Part shown: positions 14,501-28,818 of the stretch, one piece after another | Numbering within the stretch: the stretch's first letter is position 1 | Layout of the letters: each line of letters begins with the position of its first letter | Assembly (NCBI GenBank): GCA_914767715.1 | Contig: OU612067.1 | Span: 28,864,162 to 28,928,161, forward strand | From: Membranipora membranacea | Taxonomy: Eukaryota > Bryozoa > Gymnolaemata > Cheilostomatida > Membraniporidae | Reading direction: 5' to 3' | DNA: 64,000 bases | Program-made: the position numbers and the translations under genes | The notes under the pieces: generated by a model | Told to the model about the DNA's origin: nothing | Seen by the model: only the letters and a program-made list of their open reading frames with translations | Databases searched by the model: none

Positions 14501-17500
14501 AATGAAAACAAAGCATCTCAAAGGTGAAGTAACTTAATAAGTAAGTTACAACTCAAAATGTTGGAAATGCAATGGAATCCAATTGTTCAATTGAGTGCCA
14601 CCTGATTTCATTGATAATGGTTTTCATTTTGAATATTTAAGCCTGCAGCAGCTGTCCAAAGGCGGTCGGAAAGTCAAGCTACGATGTAAAGACGAAGCCC
14701 CTCGTATTTTTCATGAATAGAACATACCAGAGGGCTTAAATTGGAAGGGCCTTGGTTCGAGCGAGTCTCAATCATTTCTTTGAGTTGAGCTGTAGAGTAT
14801 CGCTCTTCTCCCGCCATAACAGATGCACCTAATGACGATGTTGACGGTTTTTTGACACGTCCCTCTTCGGATTCCTCCACAGATTTATCAGTATCCTCAA
14901 GGTTAGCCTGGGCAAATATAGCTGAATCGTATTTGTACAAAAGAGCGGTCTTCTTTCTCTTTTTCAGCAAATTTGCAACTGTTACTGGAAGCTTCTGCAA
15001 AGTCTGGTAAAAAGATCATAATATATTTGAAACGAAAGCTGGATAGCGTGGAGTTTTTCAGATTGGATATTCCTGTTTATGTTCCTTTCCTGTCACAAAC
15101 TTGATGAAACCCATAGGAGGCTGTTAGTGATCCTAATTAATGAAAAAAAGTATAAGCCTTTCAGGTTGTAAGTTCTCAAATATAAATATAAGATCACCAG
15201 GATGAGAGATTCAGGGCTAACAAAAGGTTTTTGTGATAAATAAAATATATTGAATATTGAGTACTGAATATATCATGAGTTGTTACTGATGTTGATCAAG
15301 CAGGGATGCTCACATATAACTCCCGCCACTGTAATTATCAACCAACAAACAAGTCAACATATAATCACAGGGAGTATACATTTTATAGCCTGTTTTTTGA
15401 CAATAAAACACATTTGCTACACAGCCAGCCCTTAATATCGTCTGGGATGGTGATTGTGGCCGCCTACAGCGGCGATCGCTATCCCGGACGCTGCTAGAGG
15501 CTGGCTGTGTTTTGGTATAGCATTATGCTCAATGTCTTAGGAGATTGTTTGCTCTTAATGTGAAGTCAAGATTGAATTCGAATCACATATGATTGAGCTG
15601 GATTATAAAAGCTCACCCTTGATTTACTGGAGGACATTTTTTTCCCGCTCGCAGATTCGATTATTGCACCACCAGACCCCGGTAGACTCAAACTTGCATT
15701 TAGAACATCTGGTACTAAGTCTAATGACTCCTCTTTCTTGGCTTTTAATAAAAATTGATCCAACCAAATTTTATATTATGTCTTCTCATTATAGTATGAT
15801 TACAATAATTTTTGGTATGTACTTTGATACCCTGTCAGAACATGTTAAAGCAAATGAGGGAGTGGACAAAACAGCTAGCACAACTCAATGGTAATATTCA
15901 TGATGAAAATAGTGTCCTCTCCTCACTGGTCTTTTAAAGACAGGGTATCTGCACAACTATAAATTTGCTGAATATAGGCAGGTGCAGGAAATAGCATTAT
16001 TCATTGCTTACCAGAAAGAACATTGTCTTCATCAACCCTGCAAAACAGAGCAAAATGTGGTTGTTCACTGGTGCATTATAAAAGAGCCAGCTCATCGGAA
16101 GATAACTATTGGAACAATTCATGCACTACTTTGATACGTTTACGTTTGGGGCATTTTGAATTTGCTACTGACCTTGTCAATTTAAAAAAATTAACATGAA
16201 CATTGGAAACACATACTATAAATATCGATGTGAAAGCAGCAAACTCACAGTATTTTGACTTGATGAGTAAGAAAGGTACGCACAGTCTCGGCATCCAATG
16301 ACCTACAACAGAAATCAAAATTTATCATCATCAAGTTGGCCAGATTCTCAATCGATCTAGCTCAGTTACGTAGAATTTAAATGAAAATAACATGGCTACA
16401 TGTTGTAACACAGATACTTAAGACCATGATTCACTCACGGATCAGGAGTAGCCCCCTCCGGGAATGAGGTCCTCTTCAGATTTAATAGATCATCCATGGT
16501 GGCAGATAGGACTCCATCAAGTGAGCCATTATACGCAGCTACGACAACTGAATCGATAATAGGCAGTAAAATACTGATAATCAAAGAGCATGGATAAATG
16601 CAGTAAAGGTAGCTGCAGTAGGTTTTGTCATAGAAACTGACATGAAAGTGTCTAGGAAAGCAGAAAAACAACAGCTGTTCATACAAAGCTTTGCCATTGC
16701 AATGAACAAAAAAAAGTAAACTTTTTCGCAAACGGACATTGTTGAGTGATGTAACCTAATTCAAAGTGCAGACACCAAGGATCTAGAATGGTCTAAAGTA
16801 TGTTATCTCCCTGTTACGGGTTAACACTAAAAAAATCATTGACTACACTACCGTTGTCCATTACTGTTTTTTTGATAATCTCTAATGTGAGTAGAGGAGT
16901 CTTGTAACTGTTCTAGGCATTGATATGAATGTATATCAGTGGTTCTAGGTAAGCCCGGGCTAGGCTCACTGTTATACTGTAAGTTGATTCATCATTTAAA
17001 TGTGAACCCGTGACAGGGGAGATAACATACTCCAATTCCTTCTAGACCCTGGATTTTCACACTTAAAATTAGGTTACATCATTCAATAATGTCCTAGTGC
17101 GAAAAAATTCACTTTTTTTGTTCATTGCATGCTTTCCAAATGCTTTCCTGGTAACATGATAAATAGACTGCAGTGGTCTTTTGAAAGCCCTGAGAGGAAA
17201 GGTAGGTGTCCTATCGATACAAGGCAATACATAGGGATTCATAGTAGTAAAGCACTGCAGTAACATTTATCACAATTGTTCGTTCAGTAGACTGTTCAAG
17301 AACTTGGTTTAATGAAGACATCGATTATTACCATAAGTAATAACTCACCATCCTTGAAGTTGATACTAGGATTATCAGCAATGAGATTCTCATGTATATA
17401 GGTCACAGTGTTGTAGAATTTAAGCAGTTTTTGGAGGTCACTAGTTTTTGACTTTTCTAAATCTGCTGTTATTTGAAGATCATTGTTGATGAAACCAAGC

Positions 17501-20500
17501 ATTTTTTTGAATGCAAGTATTGCCTTCCTTGTGTTATCCTCTGTCAATTCATCCATAGCAGAAGAGCGTCCCATCTCCAATCTGTCAAGAGATGATGTGG
17601 TTAATATCCTCCATCTCCAATATCAAACTTTTACTAGCTATTGGAGATCTAAATTTTCTATTCATTTAAACGCTACATAAAATGGTCACTTAGCTCTGAT
17701 GCGATAAGAATTTTTGTGTTACATACTTGTTCACTTCTTTTGAGGCAAGCTTTGCTAGTCTATCCAGAGCTGCCCCAGCTGTGGGAGCCAAATTTGGAAG
17801 GTCATCGTGTGACGCGGGTTCAACATCGTTTATGCCTTTCAACAGGCTGAAACGAAAAACAAAATATACATCCTAACTATTCTATATTATTAATTTTATA
17901 GCCTAATATCCAGGTTTGCATAATATGTTCAATGCTAGTGCTTCACACAATGATTGGGTCATGGCTTGGAGCAACCATGTAGAGTTGCATTGATACGGAT
18001 GATATTCTGTGTTTCTCCACGCTGCGCCAATGTTTACTCTCTGCGGAAAGCTCTATAACCCCTGAACTGAGAAAGTTTGAAAGACCATAATTTCCTCAAT
18101 AATAGGACACTAATACTGAAGAAATTATTAAATCTCACTAGCATGTATACCAAGTATAGCTATGATTGGGAGGGAGCATAATGAATGTTGAGTATTACTG
18201 TGTAAATCATTTACTCAGGTACCTTTCAATATCCATATTTCCATTTCTCATCTGTTTGAAGATATAATTCAGCCTTTCCTTTGTTAATGTCTCAGTTAGA
18301 ATCATCTCGTCTATTTCATTGTATAATATGACTAGCCTGGAATATGAAAGTGTAAGCAGCGGTCAACAGTATAAAGAACCTCACTGTGAAAAGATATAGT
18401 TATAGTCTACATTACTGGGATTAATCAGAACGCTTCCTCTAGCCATTGGTGCATACAATAGCCTCTCAACTGAGAATTTAGGATTTGAGTTGGTGTCAAT
18501 AAACGGTTAACCAACTTACACCCAAGAAACATTTATGTTGACAATCACTTTGAAGTGACAGTCCTACTAGGCCATGTTTGGTATGGTTTTAAAGATCTCA
18601 GACTGAAAAGTCATCAGGGCATATGAGATAAAACAGCCTATGAACCTAATTGCAATAAAACTGCTACAAAGTCTGAAAATTGGGATCATAGTGGATCATA
18701 GTGATTTATTGCCTCCCCGTGACCACTATGATCTACTATGATCCTTGCTAAAATAATTGAAAAAAAACTAATTGCTATTTTCCACAATTTTCATTTTTTT
18801 TACTATTTTTATTTGCCCTATGAATTCGCAATATTTGATTTACTGGGATAATATATCCACTTTTCTAATAGGACTGACCCTTTAATAAACAATAGTTGGT
18901 TGATAAAATGTAGAGCTGTCTGTTTAGAGTGGTCTCCCATCAAGTGACGAATGAAGGATCAAAAGAATATTAGCACCAGTGAACTACTTTACTTACAATT
19001 CCTTTTCATGGTCGTCAAGTAAGGCTACATCAACTTTAGGGTTGTCAAACATCTTCACAAGAAACATGGCAAATCTGAGCCATTGTTCCAGCTCGGCCTC
19101 GCTGAGCTGCTCATCTCCAAACACCTGCAAACACAAAGTATTACCACTGTTATAACTGACGGTCAAAAAGAAGGGTAACATTGGAACCTGTATCTTCTGA
19201 AACTTGGTGCCCCAAACGTCTACAGCAGTAACTTTAAGCAGTATACAAAATATAACTCAAAATTAATGAAATCCCTTAGAGCACACTATTGCTTAATTGT
19301 CTCCATAACACAAACGCTTTAGCGTAGGACTGTACATCCAATACGCCTGGGTAAATCAATCTCAATTAGTCATCGCCCTATCAAATAATGATACCAGATA
19401 TAACTTATGCATTTGTTAAATAATTACAAACATGCTGAGTAATGTTTTTCAACTAGCCTTGAACTCGATCTGAACGTCAAACATGTCTTTCAGGTCCAGG
19501 AGATCAGATCTTGACATGTCTTGAACAGGTAATATCCTAGCATAGTCATTGGTGAGATGCCTGTGGAACTGGTACCACAGAAGAAGCTCTTTAGATGTTG
19601 ATTTACGCACTGCGTTTAAGTCCAGACCATACCTATTCATTGACTTATAAAAGTCGTAATAGTGCTTGATGATTCTTGGCGGCATCATTGAAACTGTAAG
19701 GAGAGAAAATGATTAATATTAAATCTTTTTTTACTATGTTAATTTGACACTAATTTTGGTAACAAGCAGGCATAGCAAAGCATAGCAATAACGTACTGGA
19801 AAGGAGAGGACGTCAAAAGTAAAAGATGAAATGACGGTGCAACACCTGAATCTGTTTCTCAACTGGCGCATATACTAGATTCCATGGGTTCAATGTTCAA
19901 TGAAGTAGACATATTTACCATCATCCCTCTTAATGAAGCCTCAGGGACTAAATGATAATAGTGATGCTTTTAAGTCTTCTAATACATATAGCTCCAATAT
20001 TAATTGGTCAAATTCAGGTATTGTACAGTCATAAAGCATGAGCTAAGTGATGAGCTTATTATTAAATAATCTGAGAAGCACAATAACATACTGGATGAAA
20101 TTCCTGTAACAACAGAATAATAAGCATGTCAATATGGCACAAGACAAACATGGAACAACAAGGCATTACCTATTCTCCGAGTTGACTCAGGCTCTGAAGC
20201 ATGCATATACTATGAACCATCGTAGAAATATTAGGCTCTTGATTTTAACAGCCTACAAGCGGCTTCCTTGTTTTTTTTTAAGTTGGATACTTCATAGCAC
20301 TTATTGTGCCAATTAGCATAAAGCCCACAGAACCTACCAGATACCCATCATGGAATAGTCCAACTATAAGGATTGCAAGCTTCACCTGGACAATCACAGA
20401 GCTATTGGATTCTGATTCATCTGCTGCCGAGGTGCTAATAGCCGACGTTTCATTTTGACAAAAAATGTGCAAATTAACTTTAAGCACTGATATTACCTTT

Positions 20501-23500
20501 TTTCCCAACAGCTAGGAGTAGCTCATGGAAACCGAGCATGTCTGCATAATCGAGTATAATATCTGTATCCATGTCTTTGTCTCCTCTCAGTCTTTTAAAA
20601 ATAAATAGCTTATAATATCTATCCGTTAATAACGAGGAATGATCATTAGTTTTAGACAAGTGAAACTTGTAAACACTTCAAATCATTATGATGATGTGGA
20701 CTTAATATAGCAAACACAGGGATTCAAAATTGAGTCTTATTGGTCACAATGACAATAGCTATTCATCTACAACTTTGAAAGTTAGCATTTTGGTCAACAA
20801 TGTATGGCATTACTAATTTCAAGGTACGGTTAGGTGCTTGATAGATTTATATTGGGTAACTCTTCTTCACAGAGTACTGATTAAACCTGGTTCTAGTCCC
20901 AGTAGTACATTCCTAATCATCATACCTGGTGTTGACATCACTGATATCTTTGAGCTCCCAGAGCGTAGCTGCATCCAGGTCAAGAGGATCGATATCATTA
21001 GTGCACATGAAGTTGAAGAAGTTAGTGAGGTCCTTCTTTAATTTATCATGTCTCAGCTGCTTGCCTTTGATTCCCATCTTTCCAATTATATACTTGAACT
21101 TGCCTATATATATATTAGGTCTTATTAAAACAGTGGCAGAGCTAGACCAAACTCACCTAAGTTGAATTGAATCATAATAGGGGCCTAAATCGATGAGTTT
21201 TATGAAGAACTACTTTTTGGCTTTTTCATAACTTAAACCGCTGCTGCCACACAGCCAAATGTGTGCTTATAGAATTCTGTATAGCTCAAAAATAATAAAA
21301 TGAGGCTCCAATCTCAGCATTGTCACCTAATGAGCAAATAATTTGCACAAACTGATCGTCAAAATTAGGGTATGAAATTAATTATCTACCGGCACAGGTG
21401 ACGTAGTTACCGTCTTACTAGTGCATACTGTACACGTCATTAGCTGGTGCGTAGATTTCATGCCCTGATTTTGAAGATCAGTTTGTGCAAATTATTTGCC
21501 CATTAGGTGACAATTATGAGATTTAAGTCTCAATTAATTATCTTGGAGCTATCCAGAATTCAATGAGTACAAATTTGCATGAGTGGCAGCAGTAGTTTAA
21601 CATCAAAGTTTTGCTACTGACATTGACTAAGAAAATCATGTAAAATCTAGTTACTCAATCAACAAGATTTATCATCCAACTATGGTTCGAGAAATTCAAA
21701 GCATACATCTATAACCCACACTTTTATATTAAGCCATTAAACATGATTTCAGTCAAAATGTGAGACTTACTCATAGCTCTTATGTGTCTTTTGAGTTCAT
21801 CGGCTGTGTTCACTCCCGCTACCATCTGGGTTTTTTGCAGAATTTTCTCTTCTAGCAATTTTAATATCTCCCTTTTCTTTACGAGATCTTTTACAAACTT
21901 CATGGCAGGATCTGGTGTATTCTGTTTTTTAGCTACACAGATAAAAAGTGACAGAAAGTGAAAATCGCCTGGCATACTTATTTCTCTCTGCAGCATCTGT
22001 GTCTTGAATTGTTGATGTTAGTACAATAGTCCATCTCAGAGAGTAGGAAGGGTAACCAAGTATGGGAAAAATTCAACTTTTTTGACCAGTTATGATTATA
22101 TACAGTGTCATTAATGACTGATTGATCAGCAACCCAAACAACTATTTTGGTAAACTACTTTAGATTTGTCACAATGCTTGCAGGGAGATTTGGACGCAGA
22201 CAAACAGAAAGAAACCTGTGTTCTCATTCTGCCTAGTTACCTTGTATGACATGATCAGCAACTCCTGGAATTGTGGCTATGGCGGCAGTGGTAAGAACTA
22301 CAAATGGAAATATAAAACAATTCCATTCCAGCACAGGCATCAATTACTGTAAACAACAAGTCACAATTTCATGGTTCACATGTATGAGTTGCTGGATTGA
22401 TCTTATATCAGTGAAAGAGACTGATTTTCAGTGGACACGTATACTCAATGGTTTATTCAAACTGAAGCAGACTACATGTGTGCTCATAATCCTTGTGCCT
22501 ACCATTATTGGCTAAGCTACTCAGTACTCTGAATTCCAATTAACAGAAATTCTTAAATGGGGCTACTCACCACACTCAGTTTCTATAGAGCCCATCTCTT
22601 TGATGAGATTGTAAATATCAACCATAAGACGTAGATGGAATGGTGGAGTGTCTTCAGTGTCTTTGTTGAAAAACTCACAGAGAGTGAGAAAACTATCAAG
22701 CGCCAAATAAGGACGAACCTGGAGGAGAAGCCAAATTCATCAACCATCAATATGGCAAGTGTTTAAAAAGTATTAGAATACACTACTACCAGACCAAAGT
22801 GACTCAAGTAGTCATATTAATTAATATAGATTTCAAGTTTAGTTTGTGTTTAGCGTCTCACCTCTGCTTTCATTTTAACCATAGCTCTTAGTTTTTCATC
22901 TAGTTTTGCTTCATCCTCAAACTCCTCAACTAAGTTCTCTTTGGCTTTTCGTGACACAAATGATTGGATATCGGTTGACTTCATACCAGGTTTTCCAATA
23001 TCTGTGAATAGAGAAATAATGGATTATTTAATTATGTAAGATCATATTTGTTGAAGTATGGATATAAGACCCTGAGTTTTTTTGTCATGGTTTTTGATGG
23101 ATGAAATTATCACGGCATTGAGTTGAACGAGTTGAGTTGAACGATCAACTATTTCACTGACCATTGACAAGCTGGCGCTTGGTTTCCTCAATCACAGTAT
23201 TTATGCGTTCATTCATCTTAGACTCTTTCTATAAACAGATATAATATTTTTATGTTATCAGAAAGATGTTAATATAAAATTGAACGTTTTTTGAGAACCA
23301 GGGATTCAGCAATGAGTTTTTGAGTCACCATCTACAAGCACGAATATCTATAATGGGGAAATTGGTACATGTTTAAAACTTTGTGAGAAATAAACAAAAT
23401 TCAGAATGAAAGGATTCAAACTTACAGATTTTTCCAGTAATCTACTGATGAGAGCTTTCAACCTGTTGACATTTTGCTCCTTTCTTTGGACAACGCTCTC

Positions 23501-26500
23501 ATCTTTTGGTTTTCTAGACAGAAGCTCAAACACCTTTGAACTTTCATGGGTTTGTTCAGATGCCATTGATGGGCTGTCCTTTTGCATGCTCTAAGAAAAA
23601 AGGAAATAATGGTGATACAAAAGCTTAAATGCCCACATATCTGGTTCTATGTTGGATGCAAAATGTATATCAGCTATAACAACAGCTTAGGCTATAATGA
23701 CCTTATGATAAGTACCAGGACTAAGATTTTAGACTTGCTACTCTTTTTTTAAATTAAATTGCCATAGATAGGCAGTTACTTATGATAAATTTGTGCCAGA
23801 TTTGCATGGTAAAATAATTCAATGCTCTGCTGGGCATGAATTATCGATGGTGGAAGAAGTGCCTTCCATAAGGGAAGGTAACTCTCATTCTCTGCATTAT
23901 GATATCATAGTCTCCCCGATGTGCGATACAAGAAACAAGCACTGAGCATTGAATTTTTTTACCATGCGAATCTGACACAACTTTTTAATAATTAACTGCC
24001 TGACTATAAAGTGCTTTGGTCTTTGGGTGGTCTTTGGGTATAGTCCTGATTCATTGAGCTATTCACCCTTTCAAGTGCAGCAGCATCCTTCAGATCCTCT
24101 TCATCTTCAGTCATGAGTTCAAACATAGTGGTCATTTTTAAAATATCAGTATAGTCAACCGCTTCCTTTCGAGCCTGAAAGTAAAGTAAAATGAGTAAGA
24201 AAATAACACCATTGCTACACAAGTAGCATAGAGATCCACAGTACCTTTCTGAGCTCGGGAAGGGTTATAAACTTAGCAGAGAGTGCCTATTTAGCATTAG
24301 ATTGCCTTTATGTCTTTCTGGTAAAGCATTAGCAATATCAAAGCTAGCATTTGTAGACGGTATAAAGTAAGAGGTTTTGCCTAAATGCAATTGAACCACT
24401 TAAATAGATCAATTTACCTGCTCTTGCTGCAAAATGAATATGAGTACAATATGAGATGTTTTTAAGAGCTCCAGATAAGTTGTGTGCGCATTGAGCAAGT
24501 TTGGTAAGAGGGTATTCATCATCAACTTTGAAGCGGAGAGAGTTATCCTCTCTTGGGTACAGGTACTGGGACACATAGTACTCATGCCGCACCCTATACC
24601 CATGCCCGCCGGAAAACCGGCTACTCGTTATACCGATGAATCAATGGGATTTGTCTTACTGCTTGTGAGATGTGAAAACACACAGGGGACCCGTTCCACA
24701 AGGACATGGCTAGGATGGATGGTGTGCCAGTACCAAATCAGAAATGACTGCAGGCGCCGGGAATTGAACCTGGACCTCAAAGAACCAAAGCCCGTACCCT
24801 TAACCATTTGACCACCCCTGAACCACCTCTGAACCACCCCTGACTGAGGGTATTAGATATGTTGTTTTGTCTAAATGTCATTGAAGCACACTAATTAATC
24901 AACTAACCTGTTCCTTCACAAAAAGTGGTCTGAGGGCATCTTCTGTGAGGCTCTGGAGTGTGTCGAAATCAGCTTTTATGATCTTGTCAAACCCTCTGTC
25001 TCGACAAAGTTCAGCTGTAAAACAAGGAGCATGTTAAACTGTGATAAAAGGGCGCATTCACAATCACTTCACCCATCACCCAACCCAGCTTTATTTTACC
25101 GCAGATCGTATGATGACACAATGACATTTAAAGCAGATGACAGAATTTTTTGTGATTTTATATGGCCTGATTGTCCACAACTTCAGTGAGCAGCAGTGAA
25201 TAGACTTCTCTGGATGTGCCTGGATTGCAAGATATACAAGAAATATGGAAACTTACCAATAACTGACAGTGCATCTTCAGGTGATAGTTCGCCCTTTTCA
25301 GCCATTTGGCGGATATCCATAACATTTTCAGTAATGTTTATCCTCTGCCTCAGTGATTCTTTCTTCAGGCTAATCAGTTCATTCTTATAGTAATCAATTA
25401 CTTCTTCCTCTTTGGGTGATGCATAATGTGCCAGCACAGCTGTGGTCAAACAGACAAAGTTATCAAAATTTTACTGTTATGCTACTTGTACTCTATAAAC
25501 ATTTTGTTGCTCTTAGCTGTGATAAAGAAACATAATATGTTCTTATCATATTATGTCATCTGAATAAGGTGTGTTAAGTTTTGCGCATATAGGTTCAGTA
25601 AACAGGTAGCAGCGATTGCATTGTAATTTTCCAAAATTAATTTTATAAAAATTTGAAATTTTATGAAGACAAACAAAAATCTGCTGTTGTTGAAACCATA
25701 AGGAAACTATGATGATTTATTACTGACATACTACAAAGATAAAAGAGCTAAAACATGTTGATATAGGCTAGCAGTATAAAATAGGTAGCAAACGATTGTC
25801 ACAAGGATAGAGAAGCAGTTTGTTAATAAAAATCTGATAGCTTGGTGTAGCAAATGGCAACTTCTAGCACACAGATTTTGGAGCACAACAATATACACAC
25901 AAACAGACCTGAGTGGAATGTGGTATCTGGAGCTAAAACGAGGGTTGTACGTTTACGTAAATAGTCAGTTACAGTTAAAATAACAATCATGCAATGCATG
26001 AAGTGCATGAAGTGCTTACATATAATCCACTGTGATTGCTCACCTAACACCTTTGAGAATATTTCCTGTAGTTTCTTATCCTCTGGAGCCTCGAGAGCTT
26101 TCCTCTGTGCTGGACTGGATCTATCTAGATCAGCCTGTAACATCAGATTGATTACAGTTAGTTTGGTGGATTGTAGCTTTTCTTCTGCATCCTCAGACTC
26201 TTTGATATCCTGCAGCAATGCTGAAACAGAAACAGTTAAAAGGATAAAATTGGGCCTGAAAAAAATGAGTTTAAGACGCTTGTCCCAAAAGAAGATACAG
26301 AGATATTACACACGATCATTTTCTCAGTCTGTAGATGACTGGGTGTTTGAAATTCATGATGAAATGAGTATCAATAAAGTCAAATTACTTCGCAAAATCT
26401 ACAAATTAGTGAGGATAGAATCCAATTGTATTTGAATTCTTAAAACCAAGCTCATCAGAAATTAACCAGAAAGAAAGGAAAAACTGCCAAGCACGTTTCA

Positions 26501-28781
26501 GGAAAAAATATAATGACACGACTTCAATTCCAATACAAAAGTTTAAACTTTGGTCCACACTATAGGTGCTTATTAAACGACAGCCGAGACATCATTTAGA
26601 CGCATCAAAAAGTTGCAGCTAGCCTGGCGTATCATATTGAAGGTGCGACAACAGGACATTTCTGCATGTGATAATTTGACAGCAGTTTGTGTGGTGAGCC
26701 CTCCCCGACCCCCACCCCTACTATATAAGCTCCTCTTACATCACTCACCTTTTGCTTGCTGGTGAAGCCTCTCAGGGCATCCTTCATCAAGGACATCAGG
26801 TCCAGTTTCGACACCATTCAAGTGACTAATTGTTTCAATCAAAGCTTTATCGGCTGCAACTGTAAAACAAATCTTCCTTCGATGCACTGCACTACACGTT
26901 TTTGTTCAATTGGTAAATGACACTCATATCATCCTTGCACCCAAAATATCACTTTTGAAGACCAAATATTGATGGAATCACAAGCAAGCATCACAATCCA
27001 AACATAGGTCAATACACATAGAGCAACAACACTCATCTATTTAGCTGTTTAGCCGAGATAGCCAAGCAGCATAGCACTAACAGCAGAAGAATTTACAGAG
27101 ATATAGCAGAAACTAGGATAATGCTCTCTATTTTAGTGAATCACAGGTTGTTCTATGTAACATAATAGTTTTGAATTTATGACTGATGTACATGTTGAGG
27201 CAAAGTTAATCAAGCTAGGCTCAGCTAGGCCATCATTAGCTCTAATATTCATGTCATTTTTGTCAAACTTCTTACAATTTAGGGCATCAACATCTACGAT
27301 AAAGGTGAGACTGCATTTATTTAATATGATACAGAGACATTGATGGTAGGCCTAAAGAAGAAAAAAGAATTTCCGGCTTTAGACCTTTTCTTAATAGACA
27401 TCAGAATGGCAGGGTATTGTTTTGACAGGTAATTTGTCATCGACAGACTTTGCCTTTTTTGATACATGCAGGGAAATTGGTAGAAACTGGGTGTTTCATT
27501 ACAACAGTTATGGCGTATCAATTTTTTATGACAGCAATATTCTTAAAATATTGTATCCTACTCAGTTACAATACCTTTGAACACCGAGGGTTTCTTGATC
27601 TGTAGTTCTTGTTCAGAGTGAGTGCTCTCTTCCTCGTATGACGTTTCAATTTCAGCTTCATCTGAGAAATTTTGTGAATTATAGTTAAAATTATAGCTAG
27701 CTCGCTAGCTATCAAATAAGATTGGTCTTAAATAATGGATCGGGGGGATATTTCAATTGAAAACTACCAAAATCTCATTGTGATTGTTCTGAGCTGAGTA
27801 GACCAAGACATGCCATTGGTCGTGCTCAAAAAGGTCAATGCTTGATTAAATTTTCCAAATTCAGAATGAATGATTTACCAATTAAGCTGATTAAAAAATT
27901 AAGAGAAAGCAAAGCGATAGCATGGATTTGACTCCTCCCTGAATACCGAATGGCCTACTAGTTCACTGATGTGGCAACCAAAAGTTTTAGTATCACTGAT
28001 TAATTTGAATAATTTTCATGCACTGGAAATTTATCCTCACCTTCTTTGCCTTCCTCGATTTTCATCTTTTTTGCCTTCTCTTTAACTGTGAACATAAAAA
28101 GTATGCGACAAGATCAGAATGTTATTACAATATGAAGATACCATGCACCTACAATTACATGAAATATCCCAATGTTATTGAACGCCCCAAAGTGCATTCT
28201 AAAATATCATCAAGAAAATAAAAACTGACAATGCCCAACATCACCTTTGACACTCATTTTATCATATTATTTTTCGATTTTGATACTGGATATTTGATTG
28301 GAACAATTGGATTGAGAGGATTTATTTTGCTACAATATTATTGCTTATATAATCGGTATGTTACAATGTTATCATATGCAATCAGAACTTGAAGATTTGA
28401 AGACATTCAGAATATGTTCCACAGATCTCTGCATTCTTTACGATAAATTTGATCAAGGAGTTAAAGACAACTTGATTTAATTCCTTGATTTGATCAATAA
28501 TGTCGTTAAAAATCATAAATATGACAAAATTTCAGCTATGGATTGGCCTGTGCACTACAGATCATTCCCTTTTTGTAGAGTATGGCTCTGACAACATTGA
28601 TTTTCAATTTATTTGTCACTAGTGTGTGCAATGGGCTTCTTTTTGTTTTATCCTTTGTTCTTTTGCTGGAAACAGGCTTAGGTTGTAAACCCTTATTTGA
28701 AGTAATAACTAAACTGAACTTTGGCGGCACATGAAATCAACGACTCAATTTTATTTGGTGGGACACCAACAGATGAAAAGA

Positions 28782-28818
<37 letters not shown>

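Noticed and set aside
19919-20103. Two candidate microexons (19919-19947 and 20092-20103)
   Set aside because: Exon 20497-20591 joins 19454-19693 in phase without them; including the first breaks the frame.
20278-20480. Minus-strand open frame with TSAADESESNSS and a hydrophobic tail
   Set aside because: No acceptor gives the required phase, and the flanking exons do not need it.
20838-20920. B-box-like GGTTCTAGTCCC as a further SINE or tRNA
   Set aside because: No convincing A box at the right distance and no second copy in the window.
24740-24815. A tRNA gene on the minus strand
   Set aside because: Good A and B boxes are present, but the acceptor and anticodon stems do not pair, and a long SINE-like body follows.
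28536-28730. Minus-strand Lys-rich open frame as an extra exon of the giant gene
   Set aside because: The neighbouring exons join 1 to 1 without it, and no acceptor/donor pair keeps its frame in that phase.
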